The position numbers were made by a program, and so were the translations under genes. Shown piece by piece: positions 7,116 to 16,995 of a stretch of 64,000 nt of DNA; position 1 is the stretch's first letter, and every line of letters begins with the position of its first letter. This DNA is from Amycolatopsis albispora (GTDB taxonomy: Bacteria > Actinomycetota > Actinomycetes > Mycobacteriales > Pseudonocardiaceae): contig NZ_CP015163.1 in the NCBI RefSeq assembly GCF_003312875.1, forward strand, positions 2,666,001 through 2,730,000, given 5' to 3'. The notes beneath the pieces are model-generated. The model was not told the DNA's origin and did not search any database. It saw nothing but the letters and a program-made list of their open reading frames with translations.

Positions 7116-9956
7116 ATGATGATGACTTCCTTCGCCTCCGGGGACAGGTCGGTCGCGGGCCACGTCCGCGACAGCATCGTCATCACCGGTGATCGAGCCA
7201 AGGTCGTGGTGACCTCGGTGGGCGGCCTCCCGCTGCGCACCCCGGCCATGGCACGCCGGCCCTTGACGGAGAATGCGGCGGCGAGCATGTTGTTCGTCCC
7301 GCCGTTGGTCCTGGACCTCTCCCGGCCGACGAGCTGGCTGCACCCCCAGGCCGAGGTGCTGCCAGTGCAACCCCGGCCCGAGGTCGGGCAACTGGTCGCC
7401 GCCTACCGGCTGCGAGCCGGTGCGCAGGTCCGGCTGGTCTGCGGGCGGGGCGGGCAAGGCAAAAGCCATCTCGCCCGGGAGGTCTGCGCCCGCCTGCGCG
7501 AGGAAGGCTGGCTGGCGGGAACGGTCAACCTGGGCGAGTTGGTCGTGCCCGATCCCGACCACGCGGCCTCCCGCTGGGCCCGGCTCGCCGCGGCCCTGGA
7601 CAGCCGCCCGGTGCGGCGCCTCGGTTCCGGACGGCGTCATCGCGGCGCCCTGTTGGTGGTCGACTACGCCGAGAACCAAGCCGTCGCGTTGCGCCTCCTG
7701 CTCGCTCGGATCGCGGGCAACCCGGCGATCCGGGTGCTGCTGCTGGCCCGGCACGAAAGCGGCTGGTGGCGGGAGTTGCTCGACGACCCGGCACTGGCCA
7801 CCGTGGTTCACCCGCATCCCGTCGTCCTCGGGTCCCTCGGCGAGCAACAAGCCGAACAGGTGCAAGCCGTGCACGCCGGAGCGATGCGATGCTTCGCCGC
7901 ACGACTGGATCTCGGCAGGAGGGAGATGGCCGTACTCGGCGCCGCGGGCCGGCGCACCGGGATGTTCGGCACCACGCTGGACCTGTACGCCGATGCCCTG
8001 CTGAAGGTCCTCAACCTCACTCCGGAATGGCGCGGCTCCGCGCCCGGCCATGCTCGGGAGAACGTGCTCGGCCACCTCCTGGTTCACGAACGCCGCTACG
8101 TCAACGCATGCCTGCGCGGTGCCGGGATCACCCTCTCCGACCACCAGCGCGACACCTTGCTGCTGGCCCCGTTCCTGGTACCGGCGGAAACCGGCGCGGA
8201 GGCCGCCCGCGCGATCGGCGTACTGGCCGATCCCGGTGAACTCGCGGATCGCAAGCTGCGGACCACCGCGAACCTCCTGGTCCGGCTCTACCCTGGCGAC
8301 CAAAGCCAGCTTTGGGCACCACCGCAGCCCGACCGGCTGCCCGACACCCACCTGCTGGACGTCGCCGAGCGGGCCACGGCGAGCCGGGACTGGGTGGACA
8401 CCGTCACCGCGCTTTGCGCCGAGCAGGCGCCGCACCGCGCCGCAACATCGGCGCGGGTGCTGATCAGGGCATTGTCCACGCCGGACGCCGAGCGCAACTA
8501 CCCGGCCGGGCTCCAGCGGCTCCGCGCCGCTGTCGAACATCTCGTAGAGACCAACCCGCGGGGGTACGTGGAACCAGCGGTGCTCCTGGCGCCATTGACA
8601 TTCAGCCGCTGCGTGAGTGCGGTGATTGCACGCGCCCACGGCCCGCACGCCGTCTCCGGCGACTACGTCCGGGGATTGGACAACCTCCTGGCCGATCTGG
8701 GCTTCACCGTCACCCGCACCGAAATCGCGGTCGCGGTGTCGCGGCGGCTGGTCCGCACCTGCCGCCCCGGTAGTGATGCACCTGCGCCGGTACTGGCAGA
8801 ACACGCCACGCGGCTGGACCACCTGGCGTTGCGGCTGGCGGAGGCCGGCAATCGCGGAAAGGCGGTCCGGGTGGCACGCCAGGCCACCGCCCTCTACCAC
8901 CGCCTCGTGACGGTTGAACCCGGTCCATACCAAGCTCGCCAAGCCGCCGCACTGAGCAACCTGGCACTACGGCTGGCCGAGGTCGGCAAGCTCGGCAGGG
9001 CGGTCCGGGTGGCACGCCAGACCACCGCCCTCTTCGAGCGGCTCGCGGCCGCGGAACCCGCGGTTCACCAAGCGGATTACGCCGCGGCACTCAACAACCT
9101 CGCGATCCAGCTCGCCGCACGGGGACAGCGCGAGGAAGCCCTGCGGACGGTGCAGCGGGCCTGCGGTATCTACGGGGAACTGCACAGCCCTGCGGTGGGA
9201 AGCACCCCCGCCGCCGTGCTCATCCCGGCCGAACTGGCACGGGAGTTCCTGCTCGCACCAGGGGATCTCGCCGATCCGGCTGGCACGGTGCACGCTTCAC
9301 CGGCCGTCACGGGAATCGAGACCGCCATCGAGATCACCCGGGCCGGAACGACGCACCGCCGGCCCTCCGGGTACCAGCCCGCGCTGGCGAGTTCGCTCAA
9401 CACGCTGGCGCTGAGGCTGGCCGCTGTCGGGCGGACCGAGCGAGGCCTGTCCCTCGCGGCGCAGGCCGTCAGTACGTTCCGGCAACTGGTCGACGGGCAG
9501 CCGGACAGCTACCGGCCGGACCTCGGCGCCGCCCTCGGCACGGAGGCCGCGCTGCACCTGCACCGTGGTGAACTCGCGGAAGCGGCGCAAACCGCCGTGC
9601 AGGCGACCGGGATCTTCCGAAGACTGGCCGGCACGAATCCCGCCGCCTACGAGCCCGGCCTGGTGCGGTCGCTGATGATCTACGGGGCGGTCCTGCGCGC
9701 CGTCGGCGAGCCCGAGCACGCCGTCGCGGCCCTCGCCGAGGCCGCTCACCGAATCGAACGCTTCGCGGTGGCGCTGCCCAGGGTCTACCGCGTGGTGCAG
9801 CACCGCATCCGCGCCGGGCTCATCGAACTCACCACCGCGGCCGAACATCGAAAGCCAGCAGAAGGGAACGAGCAATGGGACTCGAACTACCAGAACTCCT
9901 CGACGCCATCTGGCCTCACGTGCTCAACGCCGCGCAGAACTACGCTGACACCGTGA
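7116..9956 (+). CDS. STAND-type NTPase with C-terminal TPRs and N-terminal amyloid-like motif
   Basis: 946 codons from the first of three consecutive ATGs. Residues 9-29 carry a short Gly/Val/Ser motif (RSVAGHVRDSIVITGDR). Then come a P-loop (CGRGGQGKS, about residue 113) and a Walker B strand (ALLVVDYAEN, about residue 180), a long helical region, and TPR-like repeats from about residue 560 (ATRLDHLALRLAEAGNRGKA, repeated as AALSNLALRLAEVGKLGRA and AALNNLAIQLAARGQREEA). This is the build of NLR/STAND sensors: TPR sensing, ATP-driven oligomerisation, N-terminal signalling motif. The 3' end overlaps the next gene by 82 bases in another frame. The same motif ends the downstream protein, which suggests a receptor-effector pair. 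Confidence 0.85.
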   Translation: MMMTSFASGDRSVAGHVRDSIVITGDRAKVVVTSVGGLPLRTPAMARRPLTENAAASMLFVPPLVLDLSRPTSWLHPQAEVLPVQPRPEVGQLVAAYRLRAGAQVRLVCGRGGQGKSHLAREVCARLREEGWLAGTVNLGELVVPDPDHAASRWARLAAALDSRPVRRLGSGRRHRGALLVVDYAENQAVALRLLLARIAGNPAIRVLLLARHESGWWRELLDDPALATVVHPHPVVLGSLGEQQAEQVQAVHAGAMRCFAARLDLGRREMAVLGAAGRRTGMFGTTLDLYADALLKVLNLTPEWRGSAPGHARENVLGHLLVHERRYVNACLRGAGITLSDHQRDTLLLAPFLVPAETGAEAARAIGVLADPGELADRKLRTTANLLVRLYPGDQSQLWAPPQPDRLPDTHLLDVAERATASRDWVDTVTALCAEQAPHRAATSARVLIRALSTPDAERNYPAGLQRLRAAVEHLVETNPRGYVEPAVLLAPLTFSRCVSAVIARAHGPHAVSGDYVRGLDNLLADLGFTVTRTEIAVAVSRRLVRTCRPGSDAPAPVLAEHATRLDHLALRLAEAGNRGKAVRVARQATALYHRLVTVEPGPYQARQAAALSNLALRLAEVGKLGRAVRVARQTTALFERLAAAEPAVHQADYAAALNNLAIQLAARGQREEALRTVQRACGIYGELHSPAVGSTPAAVLIPAELAREFLLAPGDLADPAGTVHASPAVTGIETAIEITRAGTTHRRPSGYQPALASSLNTLALRLAAVGRTERGLSLAAQAVSTFRQLVDGQPDSYRPDLGAALGTEAALHLHRGELAEAAQTAVQATGIFRRLAGTNPAAYEPGLVRSLMIYGAVLRAVGEPEHAVAALAEAAHRIERFAVALPRVYRVVQHRIRAGLIELTTAAEHRKPAEGNEQWDSNYQNSSTPSGLTCSTPRRTTLTP

Positions 9957-10300
9957 CCGGTGAGGCCGGGGCAGCGGCAGGCCAGGCGACCCACGCGCTG
10001 GGGGCGCGACTGCTCACCCGCCTGATGAACCGCGACAGCGGTGAGCCGGACGCCGAACTCGACACCGCCAGCCGCGACGTCGCCGACAATCCCGGTGACG
10101 AGGATTTCGAAGCCGCGCTCCGCGCGAAGCTCAAAAAAGCCCTTCGCGAGGCGGATCCCGGGTTGCTCGCCGAACTGGCGGCTGCGACGGGGGGCAGCGG
10201 CCAGCACGCCGTCGCCCACGGGACTCGCTCGGTGGCGGGCACGGTCAGCGGCACGGTGATCACCGGCGACCGCAACAAGTTCCGCCGGCACGGCCGCTGA
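9875..10300 (+). CDS. small helical putative effector with C-terminal motif shared with the NTPase
   Basis: 141 codons, ATG after AGAAGGGAACG, start inside the 3' end of the NTPase gene. Residues 1-105 are predicted helical (AIWPHVLNAAQNYADTVTGE; amphipathic ALGARLLTRLMNR), followed by a Gly/Ser linker and, at residues 116-135, a motif with RSVAGTV and VITGDRNK. That motif matches residues 9-29 of the upstream NTPase almost exactly. A helical N-domain with a short C-terminal beta-type motif, beside an NLR with the same motif at its N-terminus, is the arrangement described for bacterial NLR-associated amyloid signalling (Bell-like effectors). The Bell assignment is inference. Confidence 0.7.
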   Translation: MGLELPELLDAIWPHVLNAAQNYADTVTGEAGAAAGQATHALGARLLTRLMNRDSGEPDAELDTASRDVADNPGDEDFEAALRAKLKKALREADPGLLAELAAATGGSGQHAVAHGTRSVAGTVSGTVITGDRNKFRRHGR

Positions 10301-10319
10301 CCGTGAGCGGCAGCGGCTG

Positions 10320-10590
10320 GGTATGGCGATGTCACGTACGGGCGCGAGCGCGGCCGGCGGGAAGTCCGGCCAGCCCGGCCCGTCGTGGTCCTCGCCCTGC
10401 AGGTACCGGTCGGCGAACGCCTGGGTGGCGGCCAGGACGTGCGCGACCTGGCCGGGCGTGAGCTTCCCCGAAGTCATCGCGTCACCCAGCTCGTGCAGAT
10501 CCAGGACCCGATAAGGAAGTCCGGGCGGGCCAACGATGAAGTCGACGTAGTGGTCGACGACGTGGACGGGCCGACTCGTGCAGCAGGAAG
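10320..10590 (-). pseudogene. DUF402-like remnant
   Basis: A minus-strand segment reads VDHYVDFIVGPPGLPYRVLD, then LHELGDAMTSGKLTPGQVAH and VLAATQAFADRYLQ, which resembles the C-terminal half of DUF402 proteins (nucleotide/RNA-phosphate-binding fold). Upstream of it the matching N-terminal part is not in frame, and the frame runs on through the neighbouring effector gene without a sensible stop. I call it a degraded copy. The rest of the 10301-10800 gap shows no other gene. Confidence 0.4.
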
Positions 10591-10800
10591 GCCCGCTGCC
10601 GGCGTCCAGCGCCCGGCCGCCCGCTCGTGGCCCTCGTCCGCCTGCAGTGCTTGTTCCGCAGCCACACGGCGAATCGTAGCGGCGGGCAAGATCCGCATCG
10701 TGCTGCCAGCTTGTCCTCGCCCACGCGCGCATTCAACGCACGGAGCAGGCCGGGACCGGTCCCAGCCCATCCCGATCAGAAGAAGTGAGCCCGGCGATCC

Positions 10801-11844
10801 GTGTTGAACCGCGTGCAAAGCGTAGTCGCCTGCGGCATGGTGGGAGGCGTGCGAACCCTCCTGGCCACACTCAGCGCCCTGCTCCTGGTCCCGGTGCTCG
10901 CCGGAATCGCCCACGCCTACGACAAGATCGCCGAGGCCGCGCCGGTGACGATGGTGGAGTCACCCGGCGGCGAAGGCGAGGTCCGCGCCCGGCTCGTCCT
11001 CGGCACGGTCACCGCGGGCACTTCCCACAACCTCCGCAGCGAGATCGAGGTCGGCGACGGCCGGGTGGACGGCGCGGTGTCCGCCATCGCGATCGGCCAC
11101 AAGATCACCTGCCAGCCGGTGGGCGGCACGACGCTGCCGAACACGGCGACCCAGCACGGGCAGATCTGGAGCGGCCAGAACCTGCTGCACGGCGGCGGCA
11201 GGGTCACCCTCGTCGTGCGCATGCTGTTCAAGCCGGCCACTACGGGCAACTACGAGTGCCTGCTGCGGGCGTACGTCCTCGACGGGTACGCGGCCGGGCA
11301 GCCCGGCCAGCCCGGCCGCGAGACCGCCAGGTTGTACAGCGGCTTCATCGGCGACATCGACGGAGCCATCGACCCCGAGGGCTTCGCGCAGACATTCGGG
11401 TCCTCGCAGAACACGTTCCTCGGGATGGACGCACCCGGCAAGCAGGTGAACCCGGTGGACTACACCCCATTGCCGGGAGCCACCAGGTTCCTCGCCACCA
11501 CCGATCTGTTCGCCACGAGCTGTTACGGCAACGGCGGCAACGCCTGCCCGGACGGCACCACCTATCCCGGCAAGGCCAACACCGCGATGGTGCGATTCCG
11601 GACGGTCGCGACGCCGTCCTCAGCCGCGCCCGGCTGCGTCGCCCAGGCCACGCCCTCGGAAACGGCGGCGGTGAGCGGGAATCTGCACCACCTGCGGCTC
11701 CTCGGGCAGCTGACGGTGACGCAGCCGGCCAGCGGGTGCGGCACCTGGCGGATCAACGCCTTCGTGCAGGACAACGGCGGCACGCTGCCGTTCGTCATCC
11801 ACGGCAACCCCTACTCGGTCACCTACGCCCGCCCGCCGGTCTGA
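10801..11844 (+). CDS. secreted protein of unknown function
   Basis: The frame opens with GTG at 10801; in-frame ATG at 10837 and GTG at 10849 are alternative starts, and the latter two place the signal peptide (VRTLLATLSALLLVPVLAG, cleavage near AHA) at the N-terminus as expected. The mature part of about 310 residues is beta-rich with three probable disulphide pairs (for example CQPV/YECLL and CYGNGGNACPDG). It has no catalytic motif that I recognise and is not a lipoprotein. It stands alone; the start is uncertain, the coding frame is not. Confidence 0.65.
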   Translation: MLNRVQSVVACGMVGGVRTLLATLSALLLVPVLAGIAHAYDKIAEAAPVTMVESPGGEGEVRARLVLGTVTAGTSHNLRSEIEVGDGRVDGAVSAIAIGHKITCQPVGGTTLPNTATQHGQIWSGQNLLHGGGRVTLVVRMLFKPATTGNYECLLRAYVLDGYAAGQPGQPGRETARLYSGFIGDIDGAIDPEGFAQTFGSSQNTFLGMDAPGKQVNPVDYTPLPGATRFLATTDLFATSCYGNGGNACPDGTTYPGKANTAMVRFRTVATPSSAAPGCVAQATPSETAAVSGNLHHLRLLGQLTVTQPASGCGTWRINAFVQDNGGTLPFVIHGNPYSVTYARPPV

Positions 11845-12109
11845 CCACCGGTTCATGGTCGGCACCAAGCCAGTCCACCACGCTGGTCGCCGCGGCCTCC
11901 TGCGCTGTGCCCTGGCCTCCGCCACCACCAGGCACGACCACACATGCACCACGGCCACCGGGGCAAGCGAAAGCGAGGCCGCCGCGCTCATCGATCTCAG
12001 ACTCGACGCCTCGATCCAGGCACCTGAGCACCCCGGTGATCAACCCCACCAGGCACCACACGCCACGGCTGACCTGGATGGGAACCGGCAGGCAGTAGCA
12101 TCCGTCGTT

Positions 12110-13811
12110 GTGTCACCAACCGCACCAGAAACGCACTGGACCTTCCCGGAAAGACAGTGGCAAACACTGACGCCGCAACGGTCCATACTCGCGGTTGCGC
12201 ACAACGTGACTGCGGCCACCCGACTGCTGGACGTCCTGCCGACCCTGACCGCCGACCCCCGCCTGCGAATCGCGTTCACCTGCACCCGGTCATCTGCTTT
12301 CCACAACGATACAGTCGATTTTCTCAAATCGATGGGCGCAGCGTACTTTACCTGGGAAGACGCTCTCGCCTCCGGTTTCGATCTCGCCATCGCAGCCAGC
12401 TACGGCGGAAATCTGCATGATCTCCCCATGCCGCTGATCACTATTCCTCACGGAATGGGATACAATAAATTTTTGGAGCCGGGAGCCGGGAGCCGGGAGC
12501 CGGGAGCCGGGAGCCGGAAGCCGGAAGCCGGTGTTCGGGCTTTCGCGCGAATGGCTTACTCACCAAGGCAAAGTAGTTCCGTCGATCATCGCGCTGTCAC
12601 ACGACGAACAGGTCGCACGGCTGCGCCTGGCGTGCCCGGAAGCCGTTCCCCGGGCGCTCGTGGCCGGCGATGTGACGTTCGATCGCCTGCTCGCCAGCGA
12701 CGTCCTCCGCGAGACCTATCGGCGAGCACTGGGCGTCCGCAACGGGCAACGGCTGGTGGTCGTCTCGTCGACATGGGGGCCGCAGTCCCTGTTGTCCGTT
12801 GACCCGGATCTGCCGCGGCGGTTGGCGCTGGAGCTTCCGGTCGACGAGTTCCGGGTCGCGGTCGCGTTGCACCCGAACATCTGGCATGGGCACTCGGCGT
12901 GGCAGGTGCGCGGCTGGCTCTCCGCCGCCCGACGATCCGGTGTGCTGCTGCTTCCCGAACTGGAGGGCTGGAAGGGCGCACTGATCGCCTCCGAGGCGGT
13001 GATCGGGGACCACGGATCGGTGACCTACTACGCGGCAGCCCTGGGCCGCCCGGTTCTCCTGGCCGCTACGCCGGACAACGCCGTCGCCGCGGACTCGCCC
13101 ATCGCGCTCATGCTGGCCACCGCTCCCCGACTGGACCGTGGCCAGCCACTGCTCAAGCAGGTCGCCGACGCCGTGGACAAGCACGATCCCATGGCGCTGG
13201 CCGAGCTACGCGCGCTGGCGTCCTCCGCACCAGGCCAGGCCACCGCGCTACTCCGGTCCGCCATCTACGGCCAGCTGGATCTGACACAACCGACCTGGGA
13301 GGCCGAAACGACCGCCGTCCCCGTGAGCACCGAAGTACTTCCCCTCCCGGAGGCATGTCTCGTCGAGTGCCATTGGCATCACGACACGTGGGCCGAAGTG
13401 GTGCGCTATCCGGCTGAACGGCTGCGCGAGCGCGATTTGCGCAGCCGCACCGCGCACCTGGCCGTGGGCACCGACGAGCCTCGGCAACGCTGGCTCCAAC
13501 TGGCCGACGTGGTGATCGACCACCGCCCCGGCCCACACCCGGACGAGTGGATCCGACAGACCCTCGCGGCGATGCCAGGGTGTGTCGTCGCGGCCGCTCA
13601 AGATCCGCGGGGGCGCTGGTTCGCCGGCACCGACGATCAGCTGCTGGCTTTCGAGTCCCCTCCTGGCGCAGGGGCGTTGTGCGCGTCGGCGGTGTTCTCC
13701 TGGGTGGGGGCCGGGCGATCGCTGAGCGAGCTACCCGCGGAGTTCGAACTCGTCACTGGTGCTGCCCGGCATACCGTGTTCGTCATTCGCCGGCCTCACC
13801 CAGCGCAGTGA
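12110..13811 (+). pseudogene. GT-B-like glycosyl/glycerophosphotransferase gene split by a heptamer repeat (possible phase-variable gene)
   Basis: Two frames together encode one protein of about 565 residues. Frame one runs from GTG 12110 (TPQRSILAVAHNVTAATRLL ... LITIPHGMGYNKFLEPG) into the repeat at 12475-12529; frame two continues from 12531 (VFGLSREWLTHQGKVVPS ... EAVIGDHGSVTYYAAALGRP). The Rossmann-like halves, IPHG and GDHGS near the donor-binding position resemble CDP-glycerol glycerophosphotransferase/epimerase-type GT-B proteins, but the exact family is not certain. Removing one 7-bp unit joins the frames as EPGAGSRKPVFGLS. As sequenced the gene is off; internal GTG 12531 could still start the second half. 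The 3' end overlaps the convergent gene by 29 bases. Confidence 0.7.
12475..12529 (+). repeat. heptanucleotide tandem repeat inside coding sequence
   Basis: About eight units: GGAGCC, then five exact GGGAGCC, then two GGAAGCC. Since 7 is not a multiple of 3, each unit gained or lost shifts the downstream frame. In this sequence the upstream frame starts at positions equal to 2 modulo 3 and the downstream frame at 0 modulo 3, so loss of one unit or gain of two restores a full-length gene. Confidence 0.92.
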
Positions 13812-15786
13812 TCTTGGCCCTGACCGCGTCACTGTTGATCGCGAACCGCAGATCCTCGAAGATCACCAAAGCCTGCGCGTAGTGCTCGCGCGCCAGGCCC
13901 GGCTGCTCGGCGCTGACGGCGACGTCGCCCAGCGCCTCGAGCGCCACGGCCTCATCGAAGCGCCGACGAGCCTCCGCCATGACCGTGAGCGCGTGCGACA
14001 GTGCGCACTCGGCGTCCTCGAGCGTTCCCGCTTCCCGATGCTTGATGCCCTGCCAGGTCTCGACCTTCGCCGCGTTGACCGTCTCCCCGTGGACTTGGAA
14101 ATACTCGCCTGCCTGGTCGAGCAAGGACAGCGCGGCCTCCGGCGCCAGCACCTTGGCCAAGTGCAGCCGGGCCAGCGCGATCCGGCGAGGGACACCGATC
14201 GCCATGGCCAGCTCCAGATTACGGCTCAACAGCTCTCGCGCCTCGGCATCCCGTTGGGCGGCATGCAAGGCGAGCCCCCACCCCTCCACCGCGGACGCCT
14301 CCAGCTCACGGTCACCGACCTCGCGCGCCTGATCGGTCGCGCTACGGAAGTCGCTGATTGCCTTGTCGACCTCACGACGCAGATAGTGCGCGAAACCGGC
14401 CTGCGTCGCGAGAAGACTTCCCAGCGCGGCGTCACCCGAGCGTTCCGCGGCGACTCGGCCGAGCTGGTGGGTGGCCAGCAGCTCGTCAAGGAACTTGCCG
14501 GCCTCGTAGAACGGCCAGAGCACCACACACCACTGGGCGACCAGCTCATCCTCACCCACGCTGTAGGCGTATTCCACCGCGGCACGCAGATTGGTGCGCT
14601 CTCGGTGCAACCATTGCGTAGCGGCCGCCAGATCGGAGTGCCGGACCGTCAAGCGCCGCGCGGGCACGAACCGCGCCCGCCAGGGACGTGCCGGTGCGAT
14701 CAACTCGTCCGCGGCCACCGTTCCGTCGAACCAATGCAGGAGCAGACGCGCACTCCGGCGCTCACGCTCTTCGGGCTCGGCCGGATCGATCTCTCGTGCG
14801 TGCAGGCGAACCAGGTCGCGAACCAGAAATTGGTCATCGGCCAGCTCTTGGGCGAGCCTGGCCTCAACCAGATCGCGCAACCCCTCTTCGACCTCGACCT
14901 CGGGCCGTTCCAGTGCGGCGGCCAGCACGCCGACGCTCCAGGTGCCGCTCCCGGGTACCGATCCCACCGCGTAGTAGCAGTCGCGCGCGATGTCGCTCAG
15001 CCAGCGAGTGGCCAGATTGAATGCCGCGGACACGGACACGTCGTCATCGCGGGAAAGGGCGCGCACCCGGCGGCGTTCGTCCCGCAGCTCCCGCAGCAGC
15101 CGCTCGGCCGGGCGCTGGGGGAACCGCAGCAACATGGCCGCCACCACGGTGAGTGCGAGCGGAAGCTGGTCACACAGCTGGATGATCTCCTCGATCACCG
15201 CGCGCTCCCGCGCCACCACGGACTCACCGAGCACACGCTCGAACAGCGCGAGCGCCGCCGCGTCCTCCAGCGGCTCGAGGTCAACAAAAGTAACCGGCCC
15301 GTGCGCCCCCAGCGTACCCAGCGGCTGCGCCTCGGTGACGATCACCAGTGACCGGGCACCGCCCGGCAGCAACATGCGCACCTGGCTACCACGAATCGCG
15401 CCATCCAGAAAGACCATCAGGCGTTGATCCCTGGTCAGGGAATGAAACATGGCCCGCACGGCATCCAGCCGATCAGGCAGCTCCGTCCGGTCCACCCCCA
15501 GCTCATGCAGAAACTCACGCAGAATTGCCGCTTCGGCGCCGTGGTCGTCCAGGTCGTCGTTCAACCGCGCGAAGAGCTGACCGTCCGGATACAATTCACG
15601 CACTCGCTCCGCCAGCTTCAGCGCCACAGCGGTCTTCCCTGTTCCGGGACCGCCGACGAACACCACCGTCGCGGGGCGCCCGTCGGCCTGCGCCTGCCGC
15701 ACCGCTTCCGTCGCCCTGCCGAGAACAGCGACCTGATTGACGAAGTGCGGATTTGCGGGCGGCACCTGCTCGGGCCTGTTCGACAT
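13783..15786 (-). CDS. NB-ARC ATPase with TPR C-terminus
   Basis: 667 codons from ATG 15786, which follows GAGGGGAG; the frame is open further upstream but without signal or conservation. The P-loop is clear (FVGGPGTGKTAVALKLAERV, about residue 45), followed by Walker B (RLMVFLDGAI), the GLPL-equivalent CDQLPLALTVVAAML, a winged-helix region, and TPR-like repeats from about residue 400 to the end. It resembles AfsR-family proteins without the SARP DNA-binding domain, so it may act as a signalling or scaffold ATPase. Tail-to-tail with the split glycosyltransferase-like gene. Confidence 0.82.
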   Translation of the reverse strand: MSNRPEQVPPANPHFVNQVAVLGRATEAVRQAQADGRPATVVFVGGPGTGKTAVALKLAERVRELYPDGQLFARLNDDLDDHGAEAAILREFLHELGVDRTELPDRLDAVRAMFHSLTRDQRLMVFLDGAIRGSQVRMLLPGGARSLVIVTEAQPLGTLGAHGPVTFVDLEPLEDAAALALFERVLGESVVARERAVIEEIIQLCDQLPLALTVVAAMLLRFPQRPAERLLRELRDERRRVRALSRDDDVSVSAAFNLATRWLSDIARDCYYAVGSVPGSGTWSVGVLAAALERPEVEVEEGLRDLVEARLAQELADDQFLVRDLVRLHAREIDPAEPEERERRSARLLLHWFDGTVAADELIAPARPWRARFVPARRLTVRHSDLAAATQWLHRERTNLRAAVEYAYSVGEDELVAQWCVVLWPFYEAGKFLDELLATHQLGRVAAERSGDAALGSLLATQAGFAHYLRREVDKAISDFRSATDQAREVGDRELEASAVEGWGLALHAAQRDAEARELLSRNLELAMAIGVPRRIALARLHLAKVLAPEAALSLLDQAGEYFQVHGETVNAAKVETWQGIKHREAGTLEDAECALSHALTVMAEARRRFDEAVALEALGDVAVSAEQPGLAREHYAQALVIFEDLRFAINSDAVRAKITALGEAGE

Positions 15787-16032
15787 CCTCAACTCCCCTC
15801 TCAGCCGCAGAGTACCGAGCCACGTGATTCTCCGCGGTAAGCCGGTTCGTACCGGCGTCGCGACCGGCGCGGACCTTGACCGGTACAGCATGCCCGATCA
15901 GCGACGTCCGCGGGAACCACCACTGCCAGAACATCGTCGATGCGCCCAGTCGACCAACGGCGCTGTCCACTCCCAAGCGAGCGAAGTCCGGCTTGGCTCC
16001 GGTGACGGAGCCGATTGCGAGAATGACCGACT

Positions 16033-16455
16033 ATGCCGCCGAAGATCGAACTGCTCTGGCCCACTCGCGCCGACACCCAGCTACGTACCCAGATCCACCG
16101 CGTAGTGCACGACGTCGCCGAGGCCGGGGGCGCGATCGGCTATCCGTCACCGCCGAGCGCGGCCGAGACCGATGCATGGCTGGAGGGATTACTGCTCACC
16201 GTCCGATCGGGGAACGCCGCGTTCGTGGTCGCGCTGGCCGACCACCGAGCCGAGGCCATCGGTCTGTGGCGGCGCCGTCCTGACACGGCGTTCGCGCATT
16301 CCGCGGACATCGAGAAGGTGATGGCACCTCCCGACGCACGTGGGCTTGGGCTCGGCCGATTGGTAGTCTCCTCCCTTATCGAAAGCGCCGGTAACGCCGC
16401 GGATCCGAGTCCGGCGGACCAGGCTCATCACCCCGTAGAGGCCACGTCTAAGTAA
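16033..16455 (+). pseudogene. GNAT acetyltransferase, C-terminally truncated
   Basis: The product starts MPPKIELLWPTRADTQLRTQ and reaches the acetyl-CoA-binding turn (IEKVMAPPDARGLGLGRLVV), the core of motif A of GNAT enzymes. Instead of the last two strands (the usual LDV...A..LYE..GF region), it runs into an unrelated 25-residue tail ending at 16455. About 140 residues versus a usual 165-190. The missing C-terminal part makes activity unlikely. No insertion sequence is visible at the break. Confidence 0.6.
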
Positions 16456-16620
16456 CAACGATGCCCTTCACCACATACCGCCGCCCACCTACGGCGACGT
16501 CGGCAGTCAATCCGTTCGCGAATACCACCACTTTCCGTGAGCACCAAGCACCTCGGCCCGCTCCTGTTTCCCAGGATCCCGGGCCAGGCGCCGCGCTCGG
16601 CCGCGCGGCCGGCGGTTGCT

Positions 16621-16995
16621 TTAGTTGCCGCCAACTGAAACGTAGGCCGCCCCCAGGTCGGCAATTCTATTGCCATGCCCAATTGGCACCATGACTGCCC
16701 CTGTGCAATTCGCGCTCTTATACACCTTTTGCAGGTAGCCCGAGTTGTTCTGCACCGATCGATACCCCCACGGCGAGGGGATGATGCTGCAACTGCCGGA
16801 AGACGTCGGTGTCAAACTGAACTTGAGATGCGTGTAGTTCGGTCCTACCCAAAAGCAGATTCGCCCTGGATCACAGGTGGCCTGCACCTGTGCTCCGCCC
16901 TCGGCCGTCGCAGCCGCAGATGTTCCCGTTATTGAAACCGTCAATGGCGCGGCCAGCAACATGCCGACAGCCGCCATCCTGCTCCATATACTCAT
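16621..16995 (-). CDS. secreted I36-like small Cys-containing protein
   Basis: 124 codons from ATG 16995, chosen because GGGAGGGGGAAG lies just upstream and the signal peptide (MAAVGMLLAAPLTVSITGTS) follows directly. The mature protein has four Cys and the CDPGRICFWVGPNY block, comparable to CPEGRVCLFPG in the protein at 2853-3353, plus the typical SVQNNSG and YKSANCTGA elements of the I36/beta-gamma-crystallin group. Probably an extracellular structural or inhibitory protein. Single gene with its own promoter region. Confidence 0.72.
   Translation of the reverse strand: MSIWSRMAAVGMLLAAPLTVSITGTSAAATAEGGAQVQATCDPGRICFWVGPNYTHLKFSLTPTSSGSCSIIPSPWGYRSVQNNSGYLQKVYKSANCTGAVMVPIGHGNRIADLGAAYVSVGGN

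Noticed and set aside
6267..8942. 891-codon minus-strand frame opposite the STAND NTPase
   Set aside because: Gln/Arg/Gly-rich shadow; the plus strand has P-loop, Walker B and TPRs.
12475..12529. Repeat array considered as a CRISPR-like or structural array
   Set aside because: Units are 7 bp with no spacers and lie inside coding sequence; it is a simple tandem repeat.
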